Made by a program: the position numbers and the translations under genes
DNA from: Solirubrobacterales bacterium
GTDB lineage: Bacteria > Actinomycetota > Thermoleophilia > Solirubrobacterales > 70-9
Direction: 5' to 3'
Assembly (NCBI GenBank): GCA_023958085.1
Contig: JAMLGI010000008.1
Coordinates: 61,009 to 125,008, forward strand
Length of the DNA: 64,000 bases
Notes under the pieces: generated by a model
What the model was told of the DNA's origin: nothing
Databases searched by the model: none
What the model saw: the letters and a program-made list of their open reading frames with translations, nothing else
Part shown: positions 41,855 through 51,053 of the stretch, in pieces
How positions within the stretch are numbered: the first letter of the stretch is position 1
Layout of the letters: every line of letters begins with the position of its first letter

Positions 41855-42282
41855 CGTACCTTCCCGATGTCAACGTCGTTGTCGCGTCACATCGCAGGGA
41901 CCACCCTCAGAACGAGTCCGCCCGCGAATGGCTCGACCGGACTGTCGAGTCGAAACAGGCATTCGGAATCCCCACCCTGGTGTGGGGCTCGTTCCTGCGC
42001 CTGGCTTCCGACTGGCGGGTATTCCCAATCCCGCGCTCCCGGGACGAACTGTTCGCTTTCATTGGGTCGGTTCGTGGGCAGGATGCCTATTTACCGGTTG
42101 AACCCGGACCCCGTCACATCGAGATCCTGAGGGAGATCTGCGATGAGGGGGACGCTCGCGCAAACCTCGTCCCCGACGCAGTCCTCGCGGCAGTCGCATT
42201 GGAAAACTCCTGTGAAATCGTCACCTTCGACCGCGACTTCGCCCGCTTCCCCTCGGTTCGCCACACCCTGCTTGTTTCGTAG
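41851..42282 (+). CDS. PIN-domain ribonuclease toxin (VapC family)
   Basis: A 143-residue PIN-domain protein. The N-terminal strand TYLPDVNVVVASHRRDHPQ has the first catalytic Asp. The middle helix reads FGIPTLVWGSFLRLASDWRVF. The distal acidic cluster is ANLVPDAVLAAVALENSCEIVTFDRDFARF. VapC toxins cleave tRNA or rRNA when freed from their antitoxin. GTG 41851 is used; a GTG at 41848 would add one residue. The gene is intact and overlaps its antitoxin, unlike the PIN remnant near 30500. Confidence 0.87.
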   Translation: MTYLPDVNVVVASHRRDHPQNESAREWLDRTVESKQAFGIPTLVWGSFLRLASDWRVFPIPRSRDELFAFIGSVRGQDAYLPVEPGPRHIEILREICDEGDARANLVPDAVLAAVALENSCEIVTFDRDFARFPSVRHTLLVS

Positions 42283-42327
42283 CGGTCGCGCCTGAGCGGT
42301 GCGGGGCCGGGTAGCCTTGCGGGATCT

Positions 42328-44187
42328 ATGTGCGGAATCATCGGATATGCCGGTCGGCGGCCCTGTCTCGACATCCTGATCCACGGCCTGGAACGGCTCG
42401 AGTACCGCGGCTACGACTCGGCCGGGGTCGCCCTGCTGGAGGGTGACCGGATCGAACGGGTCCGGGCGGTCGGCAACCTGGCACGGCTGCGTCAGGCGGT
42501 CGATGATTCCGGTCTGGCCGAACGCTCCTCCACCCCGGCGGCCGACGGCAGCCATACCGGGATCGCCCACACCCGCTGGGCAACCCACGGCCGGGTGACC
42601 GAGGCCAACGCGCATCCGCACGCGGACGAGAGCGGCCGGATCCAGATCGTGCTCAACGGGATCGTCGAGAACCACGCCGACCTTCGGGCTGAACTGGAGG
42701 CCGACGGCTACCGGTTCAGTTCGGAAACCGACGCCGAGGTGGTCGCCCACCTGATCAGCCGGTTCTGGGAGGGTGACCTGACGGCTGCGGTCCGGAGTAC
42801 CTGCGAGCAGCTACGGGGCCATTTCGGGATCGTCGCGATGCACTCCGAGGCGCCCGGGCTGCTGGTCGGGGCCCGTCAGGAGGTGCCACTGATCGTCGGT
42901 CTCGGTGAGAACGAGAACTTCTTTGCCTCGGCGATCCCGGCCTTCATGGCCGAGACCCGCAAGGTTCTGGGGATCGAAAGCGGCGAGATCGCGGCGATCA
43001 CCCCCGACTCGGTCGAGATCAGCACCTTCGCCGGAGTGCCGGTTGAGCGTGAACCGGAGCTGGTCACCTGGGATGAGGAGGCAGCCGAGAAGGGCGGCTA
43101 CGACACCTTCATGATGAAGGAGATCCACGAACAGCCCGAGGCGATCGCGGAAACGATCCTCGACCGGCTTCCTCACGACCACGGGGTTGAACTCACCGAC
43201 GTCGGGCTTTCGGACGAGTTCCTGTCCGGGGTGAGCCGGATCGTGATCGTCGCCTGCGGCACCTCGTACCACGCCGGACTGGTCGGCCGGTACGCGATCG
43301 AACGCTGGGCGAGGGTCCCGGTCGAGATGGACATCGCATCCGAGTATCGCTACCGCGACCCGGTGATCGGCCCGGGGGACCTGGTGGTCGGGATCACCCA
43401 GTCGGGGGAGACCGCCGACACCCTGGCCGCGATGAGACTCGCCCGGGAGGCCGGGGCCACCGTGCTCTCGGTCACCAACGTGATGGGTTCACAGGCGACC
43501 CGGGACAGTGACGCGGTGCTCTACACCAGGGCCGGACTGGAAATCGGGGTTGCCGCGACCAAGACCTATGTCGCCCAGGTGGCCGCCATGTACCTGCTGG
43601 CGCTCAGGCTGGCCGAACTGCGGGGCAGCCTGCCGCCGGAGGAGATCACCCGTCTCGTGACCGAGCTGAAGGCGATCCCCGACAAGATGACCCGGACGAT
43701 CGACATCGTCTCCGACCGGGTCCTCGAGATCGCCGAGAGACACGCCAGACAGAACTTCTTTCTCTACCTGGGTCGCCACATCGGCCTGCCGGTCTGCCTC
43801 GAAGGGGCGCTGAAGCTGAAGGAGGTCTCCTACATCCCGACCGATGCCTACGCGGCCGGCGAGATGAAGCACGGGCCGATCGCCCTGCTCGACGAGTCGA
43901 CCCCGGTGGTCTGCGTGGCCACCGACAGCCCGATCCTCGACAAGGTCCTCTCCAACGTCGAGGAGGTGCGGGCCCGCGGCGCAGACACGATCGCGGTGGC
44001 GACCGAGGGCTCCGATCGGGTATCCCGGGTTGCCGAAGAGACGATCTTCGTCCCGGAATCGGACTGGGTGCTCCAGCCGCTGCTGGCGATCCTGCCGCTC
44101 CAGCTGCTCGCCTACCACGTGGCCCGGCTGAACGGCCTGAACGTCGACCAGCCCCGGAACCTGGCGAAAACGGTTACGGTCGAGTGA
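42328..44187 (+). CDS. glmS: Glutamine-fructose-6-phosphate aminotransferase
   Basis: A 619-residue enzyme making glucosamine-6-phosphate, the entry step to amino-sugar and peptidoglycan synthesis. The N-terminal glutaminase begins MCGIIGYAG, with the catalytic Cys exposed once Met is removed, and has GIAHTRWATHG. Two SIS isomerase domains follow (VACGTSYHAGLVGRYAIE, ITQSGETADTLAAMR; FLYLGRHIGLPVCLEGALKLKE), and the C-terminus LNVDQPRNLAKTVTVE is typical. No glmS ribozyme is visible in the short upstream gap. Confidence 0.97.
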   Translation: MCGIIGYAGRRPCLDILIHGLERLEYRGYDSAGVALLEGDRIERVRAVGNLARLRQAVDDSGLAERSSTPAADGSHTGIAHTRWATHGRVTEANAHPHADESGRIQIVLNGIVENHADLRAELEADGYRFSSETDAEVVAHLISRFWEGDLTAAVRSTCEQLRGHFGIVAMHSEAPGLLVGARQEVPLIVGLGENENFFASAIPAFMAETRKVLGIESGEIAAITPDSVEISTFAGVPVEREPELVTWDEEAAEKGGYDTFMMKEIHEQPEAIAETILDRLPHDHGVELTDVGLSDEFLSGVSRIVIVACGTSYHAGLVGRYAIERWARVPVEMDIASEYRYRDPVIGPGDLVVGITQSGETADTLAAMRLAREAGATVLSVTNVMGSQATRDSDAVLYTRAGLEIGVAATKTYVAQVAAMYLLALRLAELRGSLPPEEITRLVTELKAIPDKMTRTIDIVSDRVLEIAERHARQNFFLYLGRHIGLPVCLEGALKLKEVSYIPTDAYAAGEMKHGPIALLDESTPVVCVATDSPILDKVLSNVEEVRARGADTIAVATEGSDRVSRVAEETIFVPESDWVLQPLLAILPLQLLAYHVARLNGLNVDQPRNLAKTVTVE

Positions 44188-44242
44188 CCTGACGCCGATT
44201 CGTCGCAAGGTTCCCGCAAGCCCTGAAGATAGGATGCCCGCC

Positions 44243-45814
44243 ATGCAAATGCGTTCAAGACTGACTCTCGTCCTGTCCATCCTCACGGCCTCGCTCCTGG
44301 CGGTCACCCTCGCAGCCTGCGGCGGTGGTTCCAAGGGCTCCCCGCTGACCGAGATGGCCGGGATGATCCCGACCGATGCCGCGGTCTACGCCCAGGGCAG
44401 CATCAAACCGGACAGTGAGGTCCAGTCGAAGGCCGACGGGATCGCGAAAAAGCTGACCGGGTCGACCCTCGGTGATCTGGTCAAGGAGGGACTTGCCTCG
44501 AGCGACAACGACGTTGATTTCGAGACCGACGTCAAGCCCTGGCTCGGGGACAACGCTGCGATGTACGCAGGAGCCGGCGCCTTCGGTTCCGGTTCGGGCG
44601 TTGAAGGAGTCACGGCCGAAGGTGAAGGCGACTCGGACTACGGAGTGGTGATCCAGACCAGTGATGCCGATGCCGCCAGCTCCTTCGTGGAGAAGCAGTC
44701 CGAGCCCGGCAGTACCGGCGAGTACGAAGGCAACACCTACGGCACGCTCAAGGGCGACGACTCGGTCGGCGGTGTGGTCGACGACAACTTCGTGTCGGCA
44801 GCCAACCTGGACAGTTTCAAGGCGATAGTTGACGCCAGCAAGGGCGACTCGCTGAAGGACGACGACGGCTTCAACGAGGTGGCCGACAAGGTCTCCGACG
44901 GCAGCCTGGTGAACGTGTACCTGTCGAGCGCCCCCGCAACCGAGATGGCGAAGCAGCAGGGAGCCGACTACTCCGGTCTCTACAGTGCGCTCGGAGTCGA
45001 TCCGGCCAAGTCCGGGGCGATGTTCAGCCTGGTTCCGGAGGAGAACGAGATCTCGATCCAGGGCATCGCCGCGGATCAACCGGACCTCAAGGGTGGCGAC
45101 GCTTCGGAACTGATCGCCAGCTTCCCGGCAAACACGGTCTTCGCGATGGGCAGCGGCAACATCGGCGAGAACGTCACCAAGGTGATCAACTCACTTGACA
45201 AGGAAGGAGTCGAGGGGATGCTCAAGCCGGGACAGCTCGGCAAGAGCCTCGACCAGCTTTCCGAGCAGGGACTCGACGTCCGTTCGATGCTGGAGAACCT
45301 GGAGGACTTCGGTCTCTTCGTTCAGGGTGGCAGCCCGAGACGACTCGGTGGAGCACTGGTCCTGACCAGTTCCGACCTCGACTCGTTCCGTAGCTCGCTG
45401 AAGGGGATCACCGCGATGATCCGGCTGGCGGGGGACGCTGCGGTACGCCCGCTGGGCGGTGGGCTCACCGGAATCAGGTTCACCACGCCGGAACTGCCGG
45501 GCCGTCCGCTGGTCCTGGCCGTCGGCGAGGACCGAGCCGTTCTGGCGGTAGGCATGCCCGCCGCGATGCAGGCGCTGAAGGGCGAGGGGGCCGACCTCGG
45601 CTCGACCGAGCAGTTCAAGGCGGCCCAGGACTCGATCGGCGGAGCGCTCGGGATGTACGCCGATCCGGTCGTGCTGGCCAAGTTCCTCTCCGCCTCAAGC
45701 GGTGCCAACATCGAGGCGGCGCAGTTCGCCGGGATCCTTGCCAAGTTCAACTTCGCCGCCGCGGGAACCGGCAGCGAGGACGGCTCGGTAGAGATCAATC
45801 TCGGGCTCAAGTAG
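44243..45814 (+). CDS. DUF3352-like lipoprotein
   Basis: A 523-residue exported lipoprotein with signal and lipobox LAAC, then a Gly/Ser linker. The body carries features of DUF3352 proteins of actinobacteria: MIPTDAAVYAQGSIKPD near the start, repeated alpha-beta units (GVVIQTSDADAASSFVEKQ ... GALVLTSSDLDSFRSSL), and DDNFVSAANLDSFKAIVDA. It is anchored outside the membrane and its role is unknown. In-frame starts at 44234, 44243 and 44249 are all possible; AGGA spacing favours 44243. It precedes acpS by only 15 bases. Confidence 0.75.
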   Translation: MQMRSRLTLVLSILTASLLAVTLAACGGGSKGSPLTEMAGMIPTDAAVYAQGSIKPDSEVQSKADGIAKKLTGSTLGDLVKEGLASSDNDVDFETDVKPWLGDNAAMYAGAGAFGSGSGVEGVTAEGEGDSDYGVVIQTSDADAASSFVEKQSEPGSTGEYEGNTYGTLKGDDSVGGVVDDNFVSAANLDSFKAIVDASKGDSLKDDDGFNEVADKVSDGSLVNVYLSSAPATEMAKQQGADYSGLYSALGVDPAKSGAMFSLVPEENEISIQGIAADQPDLKGGDASELIASFPANTVFAMGSGNIGENVTKVINSLDKEGVEGMLKPGQLGKSLDQLSEQGLDVRSMLENLEDFGLFVQGGSPRRLGGALVLTSSDLDSFRSSLKGITAMIRLAGDAAVRPLGGGLTGIRFTTPELPGRPLVLAVGEDRAVLAVGMPAAMQALKGEGADLGSTEQFKAAQDSIGGALGMYADPVVLAKFLSASSGANIEAAQFAGILAKFNFAAAGTGSEDGSVEINLGLK

Positions 45815-45829
45815 CGAAAGGCTGACCGC

Positions 45830-46216
45830 GTGACCCGCGGGGTGGGGATGGACCTGATCGAGATCGCCCGGATCGAACGGGCGCTCGAACGGCGTCCCCG
45901 CCTCGCGGATCGCGTCTTCACCCCGGACGAACAGCGTTACTCCGCCGCCAGGTCCCGCCCGGGACGGCATCTGGCCGCCCGTTTCGCGGCCAAGGAGGCG
46001 GTGGTCAAGGCTCTGGCACTCGGCCCTGAAACCAGCCTCAGGGAGATCGAGGTGGTTCCCGGTACGCCACCCACCCTTCGTCCGCACGGCGCGGTTGCGG
46101 CCGAACTCGCCGCCCGGGGGCTGATCGTTCACCTCAGCTTGACCCACAACCGGGAGACGGCCGGAGCGGTGGCGATCGCCGACGAACCATCCTCGGCGGA
46201 CGGAGCTTCAGGGTGA
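45830..46216 (+). CDS. acpS: Holo-[acyl-carrier-protein] synthase
   Basis: A 128-residue phosphopantetheinyl transferase that activates acyl carrier protein. The N-terminal GVGMDLIEIARIERAL contains the metal-binding Asp. HLAARFAAKEAVVKAL has the catalytic Glu-Lys pair, and LSLTHNRETAGAVAIA is the C-terminal strand. GTG start. The stop overlaps the nnr start by four bases (GTGA). The acpS-nnr order is common in bacteria. Confidence 0.95.
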   Translation: MTRGVGMDLIEIARIERALERRPRLADRVFTPDEQRYSAARSRPGRHLAARFAAKEAVVKALALGPETSLREIEVVPGTPPTLRPHGAVAAELAARGLIVHLSLTHNRETAGAVAIADEPSSADGASG

Positions 46217-47748
46217 CGGCAGCCTGGCTGGATCCGGTCTTCGACGCGCCCGGCATGGCGGCAGCGGACCGCTGGGCGATCGAACGGACCGGAATCCCGT
46301 CACTCGACCTGATGGAGACCGCCGGCCGGGGTCTGGCCGACAGGGCCGCAGAGATGGCCGGGTCGGGGTCGGTCGCGGTGCTCTGCGGCAAGGGCAACAA
46401 TGGAGGCGACGGACTGGTCGCCGCCCGATACCTGGCCGCGGTCGGCTACGAGGTGACCGTCTTTCTGCCGTGGCCGGCATCGGAGCTCAGCCCGGACTCG
46501 AAAACGAACCGTGAACGGCTGCCCGCCGGGGTGGAGGTCGAGACCGGCCTCGATCCCGGAAGCGAACGCTTCGACAGCTTCACGGTGACGATCGATGCTC
46601 TGTTCGGGACCGGATTTTCCGGACGACCGCGGGAACCGGTCGCCTCGTTGATCGAGTCCCTCAACCGATCCTCAAGCCGGGTGCTGGCCTGCGATTTCCC
46701 GTCCGGGGTGGACGGATCCACCGGCGAGGCCGAGCTGGCCGTGAAGGCCGACGAAACGGTCACCTTCCACGGACTCAAGCTGGGTCACCTGATCAGTCCC
46801 GGCAAACAGTTCTGTGGCCCGGTCGAGGTGGTTGACATCGGGATTCCGAACGATGCCCCCGCGGCGGAGTTCGGATCGCCGTCGTCCCGGACGCTCGCCG
46901 AGCTGCCCCGGCGGGGGGCGGGGTCGAACAAATTCAGCTCCGGTCGGGTGAGCCTGGTCGGAGGATCGCGGGGCTTGACCGGGGCCGTGGTCCTCGCGGC
47001 TGAGGCGGCGATCCGGTCCGGGGCCGGCTATGCGACCGCGGCAGTCCCGGGCGGGCTCGAACCGATCTTCGAGGCACGGCTGACCGAGGTGATGACGGTC
47101 GGGGTCGGGGGAGAGAGGGCCGACCGGCTCGGATCCGGAGCAGGCACCGAGATCGCCGGGCACTGCAGCGGGGCCGGGGCGGTTGTCCTTGGCTCCGGAT
47201 TCGGCCGGGATCCCTCACAGGCGGGCCTGATCAGCGAGCTGACGGTCGCGATCGAGGCTCCGCTGGTGCTCGATGCTGACGGGTTGACCCTCACCGGAGG
47301 GGATCTCGGCCCGCTTGCCTCCCGGACAGCTCCAACCGTGCTCACCCCGCATCCGGGGGAGATGGGCCGCCTGCTCGGCCGGAGGTCGGACGAGGTCCAG
47401 GGCCATCGGCTCGAATCGGCTTGGCGGCTTGCTCGGGAGACCGGTGCGGTGGTGGTTCTGAAGGGCGACGACACGATCCTCGCCCACGGTGACAGGGTCG
47501 CGGTCAACCGGCTTGCTTCACCGGCATTGGCGACCGCCGGGACCGGTGATGTGCTGGCCGGGATGGTCGGAGCCCTGCTGGCCCGCGGCGCGGAACCCTT
47601 CCTCGCTGCCTGTGCCGCGGTCTACGGTCACGCCCGCGCCGGGCTGCTCGCCGCCGACCGGGTCGGCTCCCCCGACGGGGTGATCGCCTCCGATGTGATC
47701 GCGGCCCTGCCCCGAGCCCTGGCGCCCGACGACCGCAGCGTCGAGTAA
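46213..47748 (+). CDS. nnr: Bifunctional NAD(P)H-hydrate epimerase/dehydratase
   Basis: A 511-residue repair enzyme for hydrated NADH and NADPH. The N-terminal YjeF_N domain (about 1-215) has the epimerase motifs VAVLCGKGNNGGDGLVAARYLA and LACDFPSGVDGSTGEA. The C-terminal carbohydrate-kinase-like domain (about 225-505) has KFSSGRVSLVGGSRGLTGAVVLAA, TVLTPHPGEMGRLLG, VVLKGDDTILA and the catalytic loop LATAGTGDVLAGMVGALLA. GTG start. The CBS gene follows after 11 bases. Confidence 0.95.
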   Translation: MTAAWLDPVFDAPGMAAADRWAIERTGIPSLDLMETAGRGLADRAAEMAGSGSVAVLCGKGNNGGDGLVAARYLAAVGYEVTVFLPWPASELSPDSKTNRERLPAGVEVETGLDPGSERFDSFTVTIDALFGTGFSGRPREPVASLIESLNRSSSRVLACDFPSGVDGSTGEAELAVKADETVTFHGLKLGHLISPGKQFCGPVEVVDIGIPNDAPAAEFGSPSSRTLAELPRRGAGSNKFSSGRVSLVGGSRGLTGAVVLAAEAAIRSGAGYATAAVPGGLEPIFEARLTEVMTVGVGGERADRLGSGAGTEIAGHCSGAGAVVLGSGFGRDPSQAGLISELTVAIEAPLVLDADGLTLTGGDLGPLASRTAPTVLTPHPGEMGRLLGRRSDEVQGHRLESAWRLARETGAVVVLKGDDTILAHGDRVAVNRLASPALATAGTGDVLAGMVGALLARGAEPFLAACAAVYGHARAGLLAADRVGSPDGVIASDVIAALPRALAPDDRSVE

Positions 47749-47759
47749 TCTCGCGGACC

Positions 47760-48221
47760 ATGCAGACCGTCGCCGAATTCATGGATCGTGAGCCCGCCTC
47801 AGTCTCCCCCGAGGCAGGGATCAAGGATGTGATCGAGGTTCTCCAGACCAACGACCTGCCGGGGGTTCCGGTGGTGGACGAGACCCGGAAGGTGATCGGC
47901 ATCATCACCGACTCCGATCTGGTGATCTCGGACGAGAAGTCCGACTTCCATCTGCCCCACTACGTGAACATCATGGGCGGGCTGGTTTTCCTCGGCTCGA
48001 CCAAGCATTTCGAGGACCGGGCCAAGAAGGCCTTTGCCAATACAGCTGCCGAGATGATGACCGCGGATCCGATCACCGTCCGGCCCGACGATCCGGTCGA
48101 TCGCGCGGCGAAACTGATCTCGGACTCGACCCACAACCGGCTCCCCGTCGTTGACGAGGAGGGCCGGCTCGCCGGTGTAATCACCCGGGTGGACGTGCTG
48201 GCCGCCCTCACCGGGGACTGA
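47760..48221 (+). CDS. CBS-domain pair protein
   Basis: A 153-residue protein made of two CBS domains (about 5-60 and 95-150) with an insertion between them. Segments SVSPEAGIKDVIEVLQTNDLPGVPVVDETRKVIGIITDSDL and ITVRPDDPVDRAAKLI ... RLPVVDEEGRLAGVITRVDVL are typical adenosyl-nucleotide binding modules. The insert (HLPHYVNIMGGLVFLGSTKHFEDRAKKAF) is characteristic of a CBS subgroup found alone in many bacteria. It is coupled to alr by a one-base overlap. Function is probably energy sensing; the target is unknown. Confidence 0.9.
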   Translation: MQTVAEFMDREPASVSPEAGIKDVIEVLQTNDLPGVPVVDETRKVIGIITDSDLVISDEKSDFHLPHYVNIMGGLVFLGSTKHFEDRAKKAFANTAAEMMTADPITVRPDDPVDRAAKLISDSTHNRLPVVDEEGRLAGVITRVDVLAALTGD

Positions 48222-49351
48222 TGTACGAACGGGCAGAAGCCCGCGTAGACCTCGAGGCGCTGGCGCACAACTGTCGCCTGCTCAAGTCCCGGCTGGCTCC
48301 GGGAGTCGAGCTCTGCCCGGTACTCAAGGCGGACGGCTATGGGCATGGGGCACTCCACTGCATCAGCACCGTCGCCGGGTCCGGGGCCGACCGGATTGCG
48401 GTGGCCACCGCCCGGGAGGCAGTACAGGTGCGTTCGATCCTGCCGGAGGTGCCGCTGCTGGTTCTCGGAGCGCTGGCTCCGGGAGAGGTGGAGATGGTGG
48501 TCTCCGCCCGTACCGATGTCGCCGCCTGGGATCCGGCCTTCATCGCCTCGCTCGCCACCCAGGCCGCCGCGATCGAAGGCCAGATCGGGGTTCACGTCAA
48601 GTACGACACCGGCATGGGGAGGCTCGGCTCGACCGATCCCGTCCAGGTCATGGAGATGGCCCGCGCGGTCGCGGCCAACCCGAATCTGCGGCTGGAAGCG
48701 ATCTGGACCCATTTCGCCACTGCAGATGAGGCGGACCCGGCCTTCCGCGACCTGCAACGCGACCGGCTCGCCCTGCTGGGGGAGCAGGTCCGCAGCGAGT
48801 TTCCCTGGATCCGCCTCCACGCCGCAAACTCGGCGGCGATGATCGCCGATCCGGCCACCCATTTCGACCTGGTGCGTCCCGGCTGTGCGATCTACGGGAT
48901 GGATCCCTTCGGCCGGGACCCGGCGGACCACGGACTCCGGCCGGTGCTCTCCTTCCACTCCTATGTGGCTTCGGTCAAGGAGTTCCAGCCGGGCATGAGC
49001 GCCGGCTACGGCCGGACCTGGGCCGCGGTCGAGCCCACCCGGATCGCAGTGGTCCCGGTCGGCTACGGTGACGGCGTCCGGCGGGGCATCTCGAATCGGG
49101 GTGTGGTGCTGATCGGCGGTAATCGGTTTCCGGTGGTCGGCGCCGTCTCGATGGACAACATCACCGTCGACCTCGGTCGGGAGGCCCAGATCCAGGTCGG
49201 TGACGAGGTGACGCTCATCGGCTCGCAGGGCGACGGTTCGATCCGGGCCGAGGAGATCGCCGACTGGCTGGGCACGATCAACTACGAGGTCACCTGCGGG
49301 CTCTCGCCACGGGTGCCGCGAATCGGCGTGAATGACCCCGACCCTGCGTGA
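48221..49351 (+). CDS. alr: Alanine racemase
   Basis: A 376-residue PLP enzyme that makes D-alanine for peptidoglycan. The PLP lysine is Lys36 in CPVLKADGYGHG. HVKYDTGMGRLG, LEAIWTHFATADEAD, LVRPGCAIYGMDPFG, and the catalytic tyrosine in MSAGYGRTW are present, as is the C-terminal domain with VVGAVSMDNITVDLG. Its 3' end overlaps the cca start by 20 bases. With glmM, glmS and the carboxypeptidase it adds to the cell-wall genes in the window. Confidence 0.96.
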   Translation: MYERAEARVDLEALAHNCRLLKSRLAPGVELCPVLKADGYGHGALHCISTVAGSGADRIAVATAREAVQVRSILPEVPLLVLGALAPGEVEMVVSARTDVAAWDPAFIASLATQAAAIEGQIGVHVKYDTGMGRLGSTDPVQVMEMARAVAANPNLRLEAIWTHFATADEADPAFRDLQRDRLALLGEQVRSEFPWIRLHAANSAAMIADPATHFDLVRPGCAIYGMDPFGRDPADHGLRPVLSFHSYVASVKEFQPGMSAGYGRTWAAVEPTRIAVVPVGYGDGVRRGISNRGVVLIGGNRFPVVGAVSMDNITVDLGREAQIQVGDEVTLIGSQGDGSIRAEEIADWLGTINYEVTCGLSPRVPRIGVNDPDPA

Positions 49352-50777
49352 GCTCGGGCTCCGCACGCTGGCCGCGACCCCGGTCTCGGTGCTGCGAGAA
49401 CCGCTCTCCGGTGAGCCGGTCTGGGTGGTGGGCGGCACCGTCCGCGATCTCGCCCTGGGCCGGGAGCCAGCCGAGGTCGACCTCGCAGTTCCGGGGTCAC
49501 CGGAACCGGTTGCCCGTCGGCTGGCATCGGCGCTCGACGGCGCTGCATTCGAGCTGTCGAGTGAGTTTCCCGCCTGGAGGGTGTCCGGTCGGGAGAGTCA
49601 GTGGCAGGTCGACATCGCCCGGCTGCGGGGTGATGGCGGAATCGAACAGGATCTCCGGCTGAGGGACTTCACCCTCGGGGCGATCGCGGTGGATCTGGCG
49701 AGCGGTGAGGTGCTTGATCCGACCGGGGGGCTGGTCGACCTCGAACGGGGAACGATCCGGGCCTGTTCGGACCACAGCTTCCTCGATGATCCGCTTCGGC
49801 TGATGCGGGCGGCCCGCCTGGTCTCGCGGTTCGGATGGAGCCTTGAACCGGAAACCGTGAAGCTGGCGCGATCGGCCGCTGCTCGCGGGGCGGATCCGGC
49901 CGGGGAGCGGATCCTGTCCGAGCTGCTGGCCCTGATCAGTGGACCTGACCCACTGGCCGGGCTGGCGGTCATGGACTCGGTCGGCCTGCTCGGATCGGTG
50001 CTTCCCGAGATCGCCGGGCTCAAGGGGGTGACCCAGGGGCCGAACCATCACCGTGATGCATACGGCCACACGATCGAGGTGATCGAAGGGGTGCTGGAGA
50101 TCGAGTCCGATCCCGGACGCTTCGTCGGTGACCGGGCGGCCGAGGTCTCACTGCTGCTGGCCGAACCACTTGCCGACGGGGCCAGTCGAGCTACCGGTCT
50201 GCGGCTCGGGGCGCTTTTTCACGACTGTGCCAAGATGGCGACCCGGCGCGAGGAGGGCGGTTTCGTCACCTTCCGGGGTCATGACCGGGCCGGGGCGGAC
50301 ACCGTCCGGCGGATCTTCGGGGAACGGTTTCACTCTTCCCGCCGCCTGCGGGAGTACGTCGCGGGACTCACCCGAAACCACCTGAAGCTCGGTTTCATGG
50401 TTGCCGATCGACCGCTCGGCCGCCGCCAGGTCTACGAGTACCTGGTCCAGACCGATCCCGATCCGGTCGATGTGACATTGCTCACAGTTGCCGACCGGCT
50501 GGCCGCCCGGGGATCCTCCCCGATCGCCGGGGAGGAGATGATGAGAGGCCATCTGGAGCTTGCCCGCGAGATGGTCGGTCACGGGCTGGACTGGCGGCGA
50601 AGTGGCTACCCAGAGCCACCGATCGGGGGGGCGGAGCTTGCCAGAAGCCTCGGAATCGAACCGGGACCCGGGCTCGGTGAACTGATGCGGGAGCTGTCGG
50701 CCGCCCGCTACGCCGGTGAGATCAAGACTGCAGATGAGGCGATCAGGCATGCCCGCCGCCACCTCAACCCGGATTGA
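49332..50777 (+). CDS. cca: CCA tRNA nucleotidyltransferase / poly(A) polymerase family, HD domain
   Basis: A 481-residue class II nucleotidyltransferase. The head has VWVVGGTVRDLALG and the downstream motif RDFTLGAIAVDL. The neck has FLDDPLRLMRAARLVSRFGW. A C-terminal HD phosphohydrolase domain carries LRLGALFHDCAKMATR and RNHLKL. The metal-binding acidic motif reads AEVDLAV, with Glu where family members mostly have the first Asp of DxD. It probably adds or repairs the tRNA 3'-CCA end. It overlaps alr and is followed 19 bases later by infA. Confidence 0.9.
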   Translation: MTPTLRELGLRTLAATPVSVLREPLSGEPVWVVGGTVRDLALGREPAEVDLAVPGSPEPVARRLASALDGAAFELSSEFPAWRVSGRESQWQVDIARLRGDGGIEQDLRLRDFTLGAIAVDLASGEVLDPTGGLVDLERGTIRACSDHSFLDDPLRLMRAARLVSRFGWSLEPETVKLARSAAARGADPAGERILSELLALISGPDPLAGLAVMDSVGLLGSVLPEIAGLKGVTQGPNHHRDAYGHTIEVIEGVLEIESDPGRFVGDRAAEVSLLLAEPLADGASRATGLRLGALFHDCAKMATRREEGGFVTFRGHDRAGADTVRRIFGERFHSSRRLREYVAGLTRNHLKLGFMVADRPLGRRQVYEYLVQTDPDPVDVTLLTVADRLAARGSSPIAGEEMMRGHLELAREMVGHGLDWRRSGYPEPPIGGAELARSLGIEPGPGLGELMRELSAARYAGEIKTADEAIRHARRHLNPD

Positions 50778-50796
50778 GTAGTAGCCTCATCCCCGC

Positions 50797-51015
50797 ATGG
50801 GCAAAGAAGAAAAGATCGAGATGGAGGGTGAAATCACCGAAGCCCTCCCGAATACGATGTTCCGGGTGAAGCTGGACAACGATCACGAGGTGCTCGGACA
50901 CATCTCCGGCAAGATGCGCCGCCACTACATCCGGATCCTCCCCGGGGACCGGGTGAAGATCGAGCTCTCACCGTACGACCTGACCCGCGGGCGGATCACC
51001 TTCCGCTACCGCTGA
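50797..51015 (+). CDS. infA: Translation initiation factor IF-1
   Basis: A 72-residue OB-fold protein: [67 protein letters not shown] covers the whole protein and matches IF-1 throughout. It binds the 30S A site during initiation. It is close behind cca and not in the usual actinobacterial rpmJ-rpsM-rpsK setting, so it may be a relocated single copy or a second copy. Confidence 0.95.
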   Translation: MGKEEKIEMEGEITEALPNTMFRVKLDNDHEVLGHISGKMRRHYIRILPGDRVKIELSPYDLTRGRITFRYR

Positions 51016-51053
51016 CCGGCCCGCAACAGTCGGCCGGTTCGCGGGTTCCATAC

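Noticed and set aside
42283..42327. glmS ribozyme
   Set aside because: The gap before glmS is only 45 bases, too short for the ribozyme.
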